Of a stretch of 64,000 bases of DNA, positions 1-11,030 are shown one piece after another; the stretch's first letter is position 1, and each line of letters starts with the position of its first letter. The stretch spans positions 3,577,001 through 3,641,000 of the forward strand of contig JAXDDX010000013.1 of NCBI GenBank assembly GCA_034670405.1. Reading direction: 5' to 3'. This DNA comes from Hoplostethus atlanticus. Taxonomy: Eukaryota > Chordata > Actinopteri > Trachichthyiformes > Trachichthyidae. The position numbers and the translations under genes were made by a program. The notes beneath the pieces were generated by a model, which had not been told where the DNA came from, did not search any database, and was given only the letters and a program-made list of their open reading frames with translations.

Positions 1-11
1 TAGGAAACAGG

Positions 12-14
<3 letters not shown>

Positions 15-66
<52 letters not shown>
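15..66. repeat. (TG)n microsatellite
   Basis: An uninterrupted TG dinucleotide run of about 26 units at the window edge. It is simple sequence with no coding meaning. Confidence 0.97.
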
Positions 67-68
<2 letters not shown>

Positions 69-632
69 TCTATCAGTCTATCTATCTGTCCATATGCTCA
101 TAAAGTGAATCCATAAAGTGGATTTAGTTCTGGCAGAGACCAGGCCAGATCAGTTTGGACAGATTTACTGCTGAACTGAACAGCCCAGCAGACTAACCTC
201 CATCAGCCTCTTAGCACACAAAGCCAATATCACATCTGGCAGTCAAACACACCGCCGTGGTGCAGGAACATCAACACAAACACAGGCTTGGTCCATACAC
301 ACAAATATACACGCACACACATGCTGATCGTTTTCACCCTAACTCACAGATACACTTCACAGACATCATACAGCCCCTCCGTCACACCACATACCAATAC
401 CCATAATGATACATAATGCTGGCGGCTCAGAATGGGGCTCCCATGCAATAAACAAAGATATGTATATGTAAACACAATTTAGTCTCCTGAGTTAAGGATC
501 AGTGAAACAACCCGCATCATGTAGTCAGGGCAAAATAGCCTCAGTCAGTCAGTCCATATGCTGAGATGAATGCAAAGAAAATGTATGCAGACACTGAAAC
601 GTGCTGCTTAATGTCACTTTTCTGCACTCAAG

Positions 633-749
633 TAAAGCGAAAATTTCAAGAGGTACTTGAAGAGATACTCGGAGAACCCCGCCCCCCCCGTCAGTTTGAG
701 ATACAAGCATCAGCAAGCGGCAGCGGTGGGGGATCAAATCCCACCATAG
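633..749 (+). CDS. Possible internal exon of an unidentified gene
   Basis: An open stretch bounded by an AG at 631-632 and a GT at 750-751 would give a 117-bp exon, phase 1 in and phase 1 out. It encodes a charged, probably helical segment (KRKFQEVLEEILGEP) followed by a Gly/Ser-rich tail. I do not recognise the protein. The acceptor lacks a strong polypyrimidine tract, the frame runs through a C homopolymer, and no partner exon was found. It may be chance, or part of a decayed gene or transposon. Confidence 0.2.
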
Positions 750-3592
750 GTACTCCAAGTTTACGTAATATGTGTAAATATTGTATGCACATAAAATAAA
801 TAACTCATTTAACATTTGCGTGCAATGTTTTAGGACAAGAGTCATAGAAATGTAGTGCTAAAAGGTCAACCGATAATATACTTCATGAGTATGGATTCAG
901 GGACTCAGCGGCTCAGCGGCTCAGCGGGACACAACTGATTTTGATTGCACTCATCTAAAAAATTACACCTTGTCCAACATAATTTAACCTCAACCATGAC
1001 TTGCTCATCAACCTAAATGGGCTTTCCGGTGTGAAACTCCTGCCACATAATTATCCAATCAGACGGGCAGAGTCCTGCAGCCTATAAAAAGTTTAGTTCC
1101 ATGCCTTACATCAACATGGCAGAAGATACAAAGAGAAGAGCAATTGTAGATTTAAATAGAAAAGACATATAGCAATTCAAATTATTCTTTTGGTTGATTA
1201 TGGCACCTCATTTTAGTCCGGTCCTGATGCATTTGAAACTTGTGAAACATGCCACTGACGATACCGTGTTCTAGTAAATGTACGTGTATGTAGTGATAAT
1301 GTCTTTGATTCCCCACAGACTCCCTGGACTGGTTAACACAGCAACACTAGAAATACAAACAATTAAACACAACCTTATTCAGTGACATTTCAAGTGTTTT
1401 ATAAATAGAATTAATAAATGCCATGCTGAGGGCAGCAAAAAGTACAATAAACAAACCACATTGTGTGTGTGCATATGTGTATGTGTGCGTAAATGTGTGG
1501 GAGACAGTGTCCACACTGTCAGTGGTCAGTCACAGGTCAGTGCATCCATATCTAGGCCAGGGCGGCGTGTGTGTGTGTGTGCATTGTGTCAAACTTAACC
1601 AAAGTGGAAGTCTGCTGAGATATTTCCAAAATATGATAAGTCTCACACGTGAACCTGGAAACAGCGGGGAGGGAGGGTACAACGGCTGTTGCTGCAACAC
1701 ACAGACCGGAGGTCTGGGGAGTGTGTCGGTCACACGTACAGTTAAGATCAGAAAAGATTTATTGAGCCCTGTGGGGAAACCGGGTCGCAGGAAAACAGTG
1801 ACATGATACAGCAAAGGAAAATAGAATATAAATACAAATATAGCAAATACTGGGTATTAAAGGGGCCCTATTGTCGAAATTATAAATGTTTCTATACATA
1901 TGGTCAAAGATGTTTAATGAAGAAGAAGTTTGATTTAGTTTCAGTGGTTAAATTTCAAGTTAAACAATCCATCCTTTGGAAAGCCTCCACTGGTGTCAGC
2001 CAATCAGGGTCCAGTATTGGGACGGTTCTACCGGGGAAGACTTACTCTTGAAAGTAATTCAACTTGTTGCAGGCACTTTTAAAGTTAATGTAACCAACAG
2101 TCTCAAGTTTCAAGAATGTTAAGTGGAAACCCATGAATGAAAAGTATGAAAACAAATAACACACCGGTTACAGCAGTGGTCCCAAAAGTGGGGTCCAGGG
2201 ACGACCCTGGGGTCCCTGAAGGCTGTCCGGTTACCCAGTTCTGTGCTAAATCATATCCAGCATCAGTTCTTTTAAATAAATAGTGGTCTGGGAATTTCTG
2301 GGTTACAGCAGCAAAATAACAGCAGAAGAACATACTAAGACAAAACATGGATGTAAATACGTTCGTTATGAGAATATACAAAAAATTAAATATATTCAGT
2401 ATTAAGTGAGAAATAATGCAAAATGTTAAGATATATGAAATATACACAAATGATAAAGAATATGGGAATGTGAGGAAAACAAATATACAGGATGTGCAAA
2501 ATGTATTCCACGTATCAAATATATTGAATATATTGAATTTCCACATATAGATAACATGATGTACATGAGGTGCAGCTTTGGGCATGTGTAGACAAGACAG
2601 TGCCCCAGCAAAAAGGCTACACTGTTCCCCAATCTCAACATATCATCCTTTTCCTCCGTCTCACTTTCTACTTCCTGACTGTCTCTCTTTGTGTTTACCT
2701 TCTGTCTCTCCCTCCACCTCCTCCTCCTCTCTCGCTCTCTCCCTTCTGCCTTCAGTCCTATCTGTCAGAAAGGGGATATTTCACAGCCCTGACTCATTGG
2801 GGGATTGTTGTTTTGTCTCTTCAGTTACTCCAATCAGACTGAAAGACTATGTTCTCAATTTTACTTGTAAAGGAATGCCCCTACTTTGTAGACAATGTTA
2901 AAGTGGTAATCTGTGTTTGAGTTTCTGTAGGTGGCGCTCTTTTCTTTGTCTGTTCATCCACGGTGGCAATCGCCGCTCATGCTAACTACCCAGTATGAAA
3001 TGCTTTCTGAGAGATTTGGAAGGAGTTTAAAGAAATATTCAACACTAAATCACGCGTTGCACATTTTACATTAACACATTTGAGTTCTATATGGCAAAAC
3101 CTAATAATACTGAACAGAAATTCAACATTGCCGATATAATTTCAAAAAAATGTATTTGTCTCGCCGGTCGCCAATCAGTGACGAAATGCCAAAGATTTAG
3201 GGATAGGATGAGAAATTAGATTAAAAAAAATGTTGACACCCCTAACTGCAGCTGGGTTTGAGGAAAGCAATCCTGAGTCTCGGCGTCACTCTGCATTGTG
3301 TAATCTTAGCTAGCTAGCGCGCTAATCGCCAATAAGTTGTCAAATGGACATCAGAGGTGTGATGAAATGTGTACTCGTTCATAGTGAAAGAATGAAAAAT
3401 ACTGCATTATCAGAAATCAAAACCGTTTGAGGATTTCCTTTGGTGTTATTGTTGGGCTGAGGTTCTATTTATGTCAACAGCCTATTCCTGGTCAAAGTCA
3501 ACTGAGATCAGTTTTAAATACGGCATTTAATCGCTCTGAGGCTCAAGGATTTTGGGATTGAATAATGGTCTGAGATAAGCTTTGTAAATACA

Positions 3593-3653
3593 CACACACA
3601 CACACACCCAAATGCATATATTTGAATACACACATTCCCATGCTTCATATATG

Positions 3654-3702
<49 letters not shown>
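3593..3702. repeat. (CA)n microsatellite pair
   Basis: Two CA runs, 3593-3612 and 3660-3702, are separated by a short unique stretch ending in GCGCGC. They are simple repeats; the His/Thr-rich and Cys/Val-rich open frames over them are artefacts. Confidence 0.9.
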
Positions 3703-3704
<2 letters not shown>

Positions 3705-4412
3705 CACAGTGTATACTAAATGCCTACTAAATCAGCTCAACACTAAATATAGCCATTCCACTGGGCAGTATTCCTTAGTGCTGTGCTCGCTCAAACCAAG
3801 CTGCTAATTCCTTTGACACAGTTGGCCTCTCGGTGAGAAATGTGGCAAAGCAGAGCCAACACCTCAAAACGTTGTTACCAGTATATCAAACATGGACACA
3901 CAACTATAAACCTGTTACCACACATCATTATGGTTCTCCCATCATTCTCATCTTTCCTCTTGCTCTCCCCTGTGAGCTATCTAGTACAAACAGGGGTAGA
4001 TAGAGTTGTTGAATAATACCAATGACTCAACATCGACTTGGCCAGGTGATGAGATTTCTGTCTTTTGAAACTCATTTTCTAGCCAGTACTCTGGCTTGGA
4101 ACAAAAATTCCCCACCCACTACGAAGGTTCATTCTTAAGTCAAACAAAGCAAATGATAGTACCATTATCATTCCATTTTTTTTCATGGTGATATATTACC
4201 TTTTAACTAGACATTTCTGTTGGATCTCTGCTGTAATTGGTCGCCCATAGAGGTCAATAGGGGTCATAGATTACTTTAAGCTATTCCTCCTTTGGCTGGG
4301 GACCCCCTCCAGGGCCTCTGGATGGGCTCCAGACCACTATAACAGAGCGGGAATGTCACTAAAAATATTTAAAAATAGAAAAAAAAGAAAAGCATGTTTA
4401 TGTATGTGTGCC

Positions 4413-4444
<32 letters not shown>

Positions 4445-5249
4445 CCCTTACACATGTGCGTGGCTTTTCCCTGTGTCTGGGGTCTTATCAGGGGAGTGCA
4501 CAAGCCCGGGTTATGTTTCATTACGGTGGGGAATCCGGCAGGTTTCATAATCACAGCATAATAAATCTATAACTCCTGACAGCCCCAACCATTACCCACC
4601 ATTGTTCCAACACAACACATTATGTAACGCTCTGCATCGGCATCTGGCTCTTTTACTGCCTGAGTACTTGACATGAAAAACGCATTCGGCCTCCTTGACT
4701 CACTCCACTTGTGCTCCGTGCATATAGATTGAACATTAAGATACTACGTTTGTAAGGGCCTTGTAAGGCAACGAGAACTGGTGTTATGCTTTTACCCTCG
4801 CATCAGGGGACAGAATATACCTTAACTCGGCTATAAGGTGAAGGACACCATAAGATTTGTGGAACCAATTTAGCACAATAGATGTCCTTTCCACTTAGCA
4901 GACAAATGCTTTCAGAAAGCATTTGCAAAGATTATGACTGATTTTTTTCCACCCCAGTCTTCTGAATTTAATTTCTGGATTCACTGACTACAGCACCACT
5001 ATAGAGCATCTAAAAAGTTTCTACTGATTTTTTTTTTTTTTTTGGCCAGATGGCCCATCTCAACACAGTTGATGAAATTTTGGCTGCGGTTACATCTTTG
5101 TGCAGCCTCATCCAATCAGCCGAATCTGACTCAAAACCAAACTTTTCTTTTCATTGGCTCTTCCGTTCCTTACGCTCCATTGCTTTTATTTCATGCTTGC
5201 AACCGCGCCATTATTTTCCTTTTCTCTTCATTTTGCTTTGCCTCCTTTT

Positions 5250-5550
5250 TCCCGTTTTCTAATCCTATTTTGTAAAGCACTTTGGTACAAATTTGCGCTA
5301 TATAAATAATAAAACAAATGAACGGCTATCTCTGAGGTTATCGGGTCATCCCCACATACACACTTTTCTGTACTCACTCACCTCCCATCCACACGCAGTG
5401 GGAGTTTTTCCTTGTCCTCTGTGAGGGTCTAAGGCTGGGGGATGTCGTGTACTAATCATTTATTATTTTCACATTTTGGGCACTGTGAAGCCCTTAGAGA
5501 CTGTAACGGTGATTAAGGGCTATACAAATAATGTGATTTGATTTAGACGA
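5250..5550 (+). repeat. LINE-type 3' tails
   Basis: Two adjacent sequences carry 3' ends typical of fish LINEs. The first has 'gtaaagcactttgg' followed by 'gcgctatataaataat' (5272-5312). The second has 'gggagtttttccttgtc' through 'gggctatacaaataatgtg' (5400-5543). No reverse transcriptase reading frame remains, so these are old truncated copies. Confidence 0.5.
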
Positions 5551-6311
5551 GCGTTCTGTCATCATCAGAATAAATGGAAAGTAAATCTATATGCAGGAGG
5601 AGGAAGGGAGGTGGGAGTCAGCCGGTATGATTGAAGTTTTAATGACACTTATTAGACGCTGCAGAGCACACATCCTCTATTTTTGACCCCAGTGTAAGAA
5701 CAGATGCTCCTCTATTACTCCGAATTGCCTTTACATTTATCGTATGCATTTTAGTTGAAGTATGTTATTTTGTTATTATTATTTCTTATATTATTATATT
5801 ATTATTTTATTTGTTATTATTAACGCTATTTTGCTTTGTAAAGGAGGTGTGCTGCACCTCCAAAGTAACTGATATCAATGTGTGGCCCTATTGGTCTGTT
5901 GGCACCGGTTCTGCCACTTTTCAATTGTATTAAATGAACTACGTATATGAAATAACTCATGTCACGTTTACCGGACAGGAGTCAATTAACTAAACCCTCA
6001 TCTTATTTGCCACCAAAAACGTCCAATTTCTAATTTGCCCCTGCGGTGTTTAATAAAACATATCAAAATTGGTCAGTGTGATGAATTATTAGACACAAAC
6101 CACCAAATTATCAGCTTGCTGTGATTTATTTTGTTTTATTTTATTACTTAGATGTTGCTTCATCTTTGCCTTCCATTGTGATGAAAAAAAAACACAGGAA
6201 GGCTGGTCCAATATACAATTGACACCCAGGTTTTCTGTCAAGGCTGAGATTTTTTTGCATGCACCACTTTTTCTTGTGTTTCTTGTTTTGTGGTGTCCAA
6301 GGCTTTGGGGC

Positions 6312-6315
<4 letters not shown>

Positions 6316-6406
<91 letters not shown>
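6316..6406. repeat. Long (GT)n microsatellite upstream of avpr1a
   Basis: About 45 GT units end some 200 bp before the receptor start codon, so the run lies in the proximal promoter or 5' UTR. Long GT tracts are length-polymorphic and can adopt Z-DNA. Whether this one affects expression cannot be told from sequence. Confidence 0.97.
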
Positions 6407-6407
<1 letters not shown>

Positions 6408-6613
6408 TGGGGAGGGAGGGCTACGAGCCTTTAAAAAGGGGCTGGAACCCACTGCAGTGTGGTTCGGATTCACACCGTGGCCGTGTTGCTGTCCGCCACG
6501 CATGGACTTCTAAAACACGGCGGATGTTAACCGGCACACTGTTACTGTCCATGCATCCGCGCGCACCCCTGGTGAGCGCCCCATAAACACTGGAATACAC
6601 TGGAACCGGCACC

Positions 6614-7569
6614 ATGTGCTTCTCCGGGTGCGTCTCCACGGAGAGCGCCTGCAACTCCACGGGTAAAAACTGGACGGAAGGTTTCAATTTAACGGAAACG
6701 TGCACACTCGGGTACGCGCGAAAACGACAGCGACCCGTTTGGACGGAACGAGGAGGTCGCCAAGATCGAGATCACGGTTCTGAGTGTCACTTTTCTGGTG
6801 GCCGTGGTGGGGAACCTGAGCGTGCTTCTGGCCATGTACCAAACCCGCCGGAAGCCGTCCCGCATGCACCTGTTCATGAAGCACCTCAGCCTGGCGGACC
6901 TGGTGGTGGCCTTCTTCCAGGTGCTCCCCCAGCTCTGCTGGGAGATCACCTTCCGTTTCTACGGGCCGGACTTTCTGTGCCGCATAGTGAAGCACCTGCA
7001 GGTCCTGGGCATGTTCGCCTCCGCGTACATGATGGTGATGATGACTCTTGACCGGTACATCGCCATCTGCCACCCGCTGCAGACTCTCCACCAGCCCACG
7101 CAACGCGCTTACGTGATGATCGTGTCCACCTGGGTGTGCAGCCTGGTCCTCAGCACCCCGCAGTACTTCATCTTCTCCCTGAGCGAGGTGCACCCCGGCT
7201 CGGCGGTCTACGACTGCTGGGGGCACTTCATCCAGCCCTGGGGCGTGCGCGCTTACATCACCTGGATCACGGCGGGGATCTTCCTCGTGCCCGTGGCCGT
7301 CCTTGTGGTCTGCTACGGCTTCATCTGCCGTGCCATCTGGAGGAATCTCAAATGCAAAACCAAAAGGAAGGGTGTCGGCGCGGTGGCCGAGGCCACCAAA
7401 ACCGGGCTGCTGGGGAGGAATTCGGTCAGCAGCGTCAGCACCATATCCCGGGCCAAATTACGCACGGTGAAGATGACTTTCGTGATCGTCCTGGCGTACG
7501 TGTTGTGCTGGGCTCCGTTCTTCACCGTGCAGATGTGGTCAGTGTGGGATAAGACCTTCTCATGGGACG
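6614..7569 (+). CDS. avpr1a: Vasotocin V1a-type receptor, exon 1 (N-terminus to TM6), with apparent frameshift
   Basis: A class A GPCR of the vasopressin/oxytocin receptor family: a plasma-membrane receptor for arginine vasotocin that normally couples to Gq and calcium release. From about 6738 the frame reads NEEVAKIEI, then TM1 ([11 protein letters not shown]), TM2 ([17 protein letters not shown]), the TM3 DRY motif ([11 protein letters not shown]), the ECL2 Cys with FIQPWG, a basic ICL3, and TM6 with [19 protein letters not shown] and [10 protein letters not shown] fit V1a better than oxytocin or V2 receptors. The exon ends at WD + G before GTAAGT (7570), phase 1, the usual family intron position between TM6 and TM7. 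The only plausible ATG (6614) opens a glycosylation-rich N-terminus (NST, NWT, NLT) in another frame. The receptor frame has TAA at 6690-6692 and no ATG after it, so one extra base near GGG at 6710-6712 is implied. The aa/ab paralogue is undecided. Confidence 0.93.
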
Positions 7570-8770
7570 GTAAGTTACTCTGCTTTGGCTCTAACTCTGA
7601 AGTCGCCCATCCAGACAACTATTACGCACACCTGTATAAAGTATTACCAGGCTGCCACCATTTCACTAACATTTACACAATGTTATTTATTAAAAAAAAG
7701 TATCATTTAGGTCCATTTAGCAGTTCAATTATTTCATCCACTGCAAGCCGAGCGCATAGAACTACATACTGGTCAGTTTTGTCTGATACAGCGCAGTGCT
7801 GCTTTATTAGTTAAACACTGTTAATGATATGATAGCAAACCAAAATAATCACCACTGAAGTTCATGCAGAGGTGTTATGACTTTTAAATAGTGAATAATT
7901 TGCCAATGGTCATATCATATGACTATAATTTTATAAATTCCACTAAGCCATAATGAACTTGTGAGGGGTATTATGCAGGGATGATGAGAAAATGACACAA
8001 CTCAATTTTTTTGTGCTTCAAATGATTCTGATTATTCAGTGTAGGATTAGACCAAAATGTTATTAGGTTATTAATTAGTGTCTTCCACCTCTGATAAGAT
8101 GGAGGTTCCTCCCTCACCACAGCTTCACTAAACGGTCTGTAAAACCTGCAATGACATTTTGTTTTCTCCTCACATTTTATTTATTTATTTAAATATAATG
8201 TCAAATTCAATAATGTGTGAAATTACCTCTTGATTTAAAGGGGATGCATCCCAGTTTCCCCTACTATTGAATAGATGGGGTGGGCCAACCTGCCTTAATT
8301 TCATTAGTCTGGGTTTCAATGGAGAGATTTATTGTCCCATGATGATCTAACTGCTGTTTCAGAGGCTTTTTCACCGTAACAAGAAAACACTCTGGGGAAA
8401 CACTGACTGCTTGTCTTTTTTTGGCATGAAAATAGTCAAATTTAATCATGTTGAATATCGGTATAAGCTATCAATTGTTTCAATCCAAAAATATCAAAAA
8501 CCCATATCAGTCAAACCCTAATTCAGAGTGTGGGGCACAGGTTAGATCTCTGCATTTCATGAAACAGTCCAAGTTTGACAGTTTGCCTAGTGGTGAAAGA
8601 TTAGTTACAACAAACTGCAGGGCGAGAATTTGGCTGGTAGGTCAGTGACTCAGAGAACTAGGATGGCACAACTCCCTTGAGAGAATGTGTAAACACCTAA
8701 AATAAAATGTAGAAATCAGTGTGCCTCATAAATCTCCACTGTTTTTCCTCCCTTTTCTGTTTCCCTCCAG

Positions 8771-9042
8771 ACTCAGAGAACACAGTCGTCACCCTCTCCG
8801 CGCTGCTCGCCAGTCTGAACAGCTGCTGTAACCCCTGGATCTACATGATCTTCAGCGGTCACCTCCTCTCCGACTTCGTCCACTACCTCCCATGTTGCCG
8901 CGGGCTACGCAAGAGGTTTGGCCACCAGGATTCTGACAGCAGCATCCGCAGAACAACGCTCTTGTCCCGCCTCCAGGGCCCACGCTTGTCTGACCTCAAC
9001 CCCGCCCAAAGGAACTGTCCGTCAATCCCATCGTCGTCCTGA
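8771..9042 (+). CDS. avpr1a: Vasotocin V1a-type receptor, exon 2 (TM7 and C-tail)
   Basis: The second coding exon follows a 1,201-bp intron (7570-8770) with a long pyrimidine tract and CAG acceptor. Its first two bases complete the Asp codon begun in exon 1, giving WDDSEN, and the frame then runs to TGA at 9040-9042. TM7 contains NSCCNPWIYM, the NPxxY-type motif in the family's NPWIY form. FSGHLL and a double Cys (probable palmitoylation site) follow, then a Ser/Thr-rich tail with DSDSSIRRTTLL, typical of V1a receptors. Allowing for the exon 1 frame correction, the receptor would be about 408 residues, normal for the family. The exon itself is intact. Confidence 0.95.
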
Positions 9043-9183
9043 CCCGATGTCACTGGTTAGATACCATCGCAGCTACTGTATGTTGCTACCGGGAGATAAT
9101 GGGTTGGTCTGAATGAGAATGACCGGCTCTGCTTGTTCGCTTATGGAACATTTGTAGCATTGAGGGAAGGCGTGGTCCCATCT

Positions 9184-9611
9184 AAGGGTGCGATCACACC
9201 TGTCATTTGCTTTGGTCCAAACTATAGCATAAAAGTTTACTTTCTTGTATTTGTGTATTTGGTTCATTTAGGTTCACACTGCAAGTACAAGCGACCCAGG
9301 GCTTGTAAACAAAAGTCACAAGGACTTGCAAGTTGCTCGTTTAGAGTTTTGGTAACCATTTTGGTGGCAAAACAAATCTGATTCCAGTCCCTGTAACTTT
9401 GTGCTAAGCATGATGTACTTGTCTGTGCTCTTTAGTTGTAATTTACCATCTCCGGTGTTCATATCAGTTGAGAACACCTGAAGAAATATCTGAATATGAG
9501 CGATGTGGTTCGCCCCTCGAGATCAAACGGCCAAACGAACCGAACTAAAGGAGTTAAGGCCCCAGGGTTCTATGAAACCACTCCAAACATGCTTGCTGTG
9601 AACGCACCCTA
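9184..9611. mobile_element. Inverted-repeat DNA element (non-autonomous)
   Basis: The stretch begins with AGGGTGCGatcacac and ends with gtgaaCGCACCCT, so the ends are inverted copies. No transposase frame lies between them. A related partial copy sits at about 12660-12853, sharing the 'atgcttgctgtgaacgcaccct' end and internal sequence around 'agcatgatg' and 'acttgtctgtgctctt'. This fits a miniature inverted-repeat element family. Target duplications are not clear. Confidence 0.6.
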
Positions 9612-10726
9612 ACATAGCAAGGTTGCAAACAAACAAGGTTTACATTTTGACTTGTATGTGCACAAGTGTAGCGTAACGGAAACAGAAGTATGAGTATTGG
9701 GTCTTCTGTGCTACGAACAGTACACAGAAGACCTGTGTGTCCATTGGCTTGGAGAGATGGCATGGTTATCTTCAATGTTTCCGACAAGTTTACAAGTTAG
9801 AGATTTTAAACCTAAACTCATGTTAATAAACCGACAATGGTATGGTGAGGGCACGCTAATTCTCAGTCATGGCACACATAAAGGTACAATCCTTAATTTA
9901 GCACAGTTGGTACTCTTGCAGCAGTGCCATCACATCGTTTTGGTGGCCTTAGGGAGTTGAATATCAGGAAATGTAATTATTTTTATTAGTCATATTAAAG
10001 CTAATGGTGCAAACAGCTTATTTACCACCACAAATGGAAGTGATCATTAATTACATTGGACATTAATTGGTGGAAAGTAATAAGGATTGCACATTCAAGA
10101 TGGCAGTCATGTTTATGGTAATTGCAATTGCACTTTGTTTAATATTGGATGACTGTAGTTGTGTACCACCCGCCCCCCCCCCCCCCCCGTGTGCAGTGAG
10201 TCTATTATCCCTCTGGGTTGTTCGCTTGTATATGGACTCAGACCTGCGTATTGCTGTTGTAAACATGTTTTATCCCAATTATGAAACTCAGTGTGTATAT
10301 GATCATTTGAAAAGTTTCTGTCATGTGTATATTGTTCTACTTGTACAAAATAGAAAACAGTACTTCATTGTATCCTCGTATGATGCGTGACTGTTTTGTT
10401 CCAAATTTGTGTTTGCATGTCCAGAAACACATCTTATATAATAGAGGGCTTTCAGGTGACATAACATGTTGGAGGTTCTCAGCTCTTGGGCAGCTGATTG
10501 TGTTTCTAAACTTACAATTGGGCTTAACAGAACTGAATAGACATGATTAACTTCTGTGCTGTTTTTGACTGGGTGCTGATAATTTCATCACTGATACATC
10601 TGATTGATTTTGTGTTTAAATAATGTCAGTTTGTTAGCTAGCTGGTCAGCTAACCATCACTGTCTTGATCTGATTAGCACACGAGCTAACGTATCTCGTA
10701 GAAGGGGAGCGTATCCATCTTGCCAG

Positions 10727-11030
10727 GGCCCTTTGTTCCCAGGGTCCTTTGTTCCCACAGTCCTATGTTCTCAGGGCCCTTTGTTCCCAGGGTCTATGTT
10801 CCCAGGGTCCTATGTTCTCAGGGCCCTTTGTTCCCAGGGTCTATGTTCCCAGGGTCCTATGTTCTCAGGGCCCTTTGTTCCCAGGGTCTATGTTCCCAGG
10901 GTCCTATGTTCTCAGGGCCCTTTGTTCCCAGGGTCTATGTTCCCAGGGTCCTATGTTCTCAGGGCCCTTTGTTCCCAGGATTCTATGTACCGAGGGTTCT
11001 ATGTTCCCTGGTCTATGTTCCCACAGCCCT
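10727..11030. repeat. 47-bp minisatellite
   Basis: The unit begins GGGCCCTTTGTTCCCAGGGT and continues with two TATGTTC-type blocks. It starts at 10774, 10821, 10868, 10915 and 10962, exactly 47 bp apart, with degenerate half-units on both sides. Sub-repeats of about 15 bp (TATGTTCCCAGGGTC-like) build the unit. All three plus-strand frames are open here because the unit lacks stops and 47 is not a multiple of three. The Val/Pro/Ser-rich translations are therefore artefacts. Confidence 0.95.

Larger units (their letters stand above)
67..6613. other. Intergenic region upstream of avpr1a
   Basis: I see no convincing gene here apart from one weak exon candidate at 633-749. The stretch holds CA/TG microsatellites (3593-3612, 3660-3702, 4410-4443), AT-rich unique sequence, and fragments resembling ends of fish DNA transposons (for example near 1860 and 2170, where a 'cagtggtcc' end similar to hAT elements occurs). 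Two LINE-like 3' tails lie at 5.25-5.55 kb. The long open frames around 2.1-2.6 kb are AT-rich and show no domain. Confidence 0.6.

Noticed and set aside
2103-2641. Hydrophobic minus-strand open frames of 71-160 codons
   Set aside because: AT-rich sequence giving Phe/Ile/Tyr-rich translations with no conserved pattern.
6144-6586. Cys/Val- and His/Thr-repeat open frames beside avpr1a
   Set aside because: They are produced by the (GT)n microsatellite.
7136-7552. Alternative-frame 138-codon ORF inside avpr1a exon 1
   Set aside because: Shadow of the GC-rich receptor coding frame.
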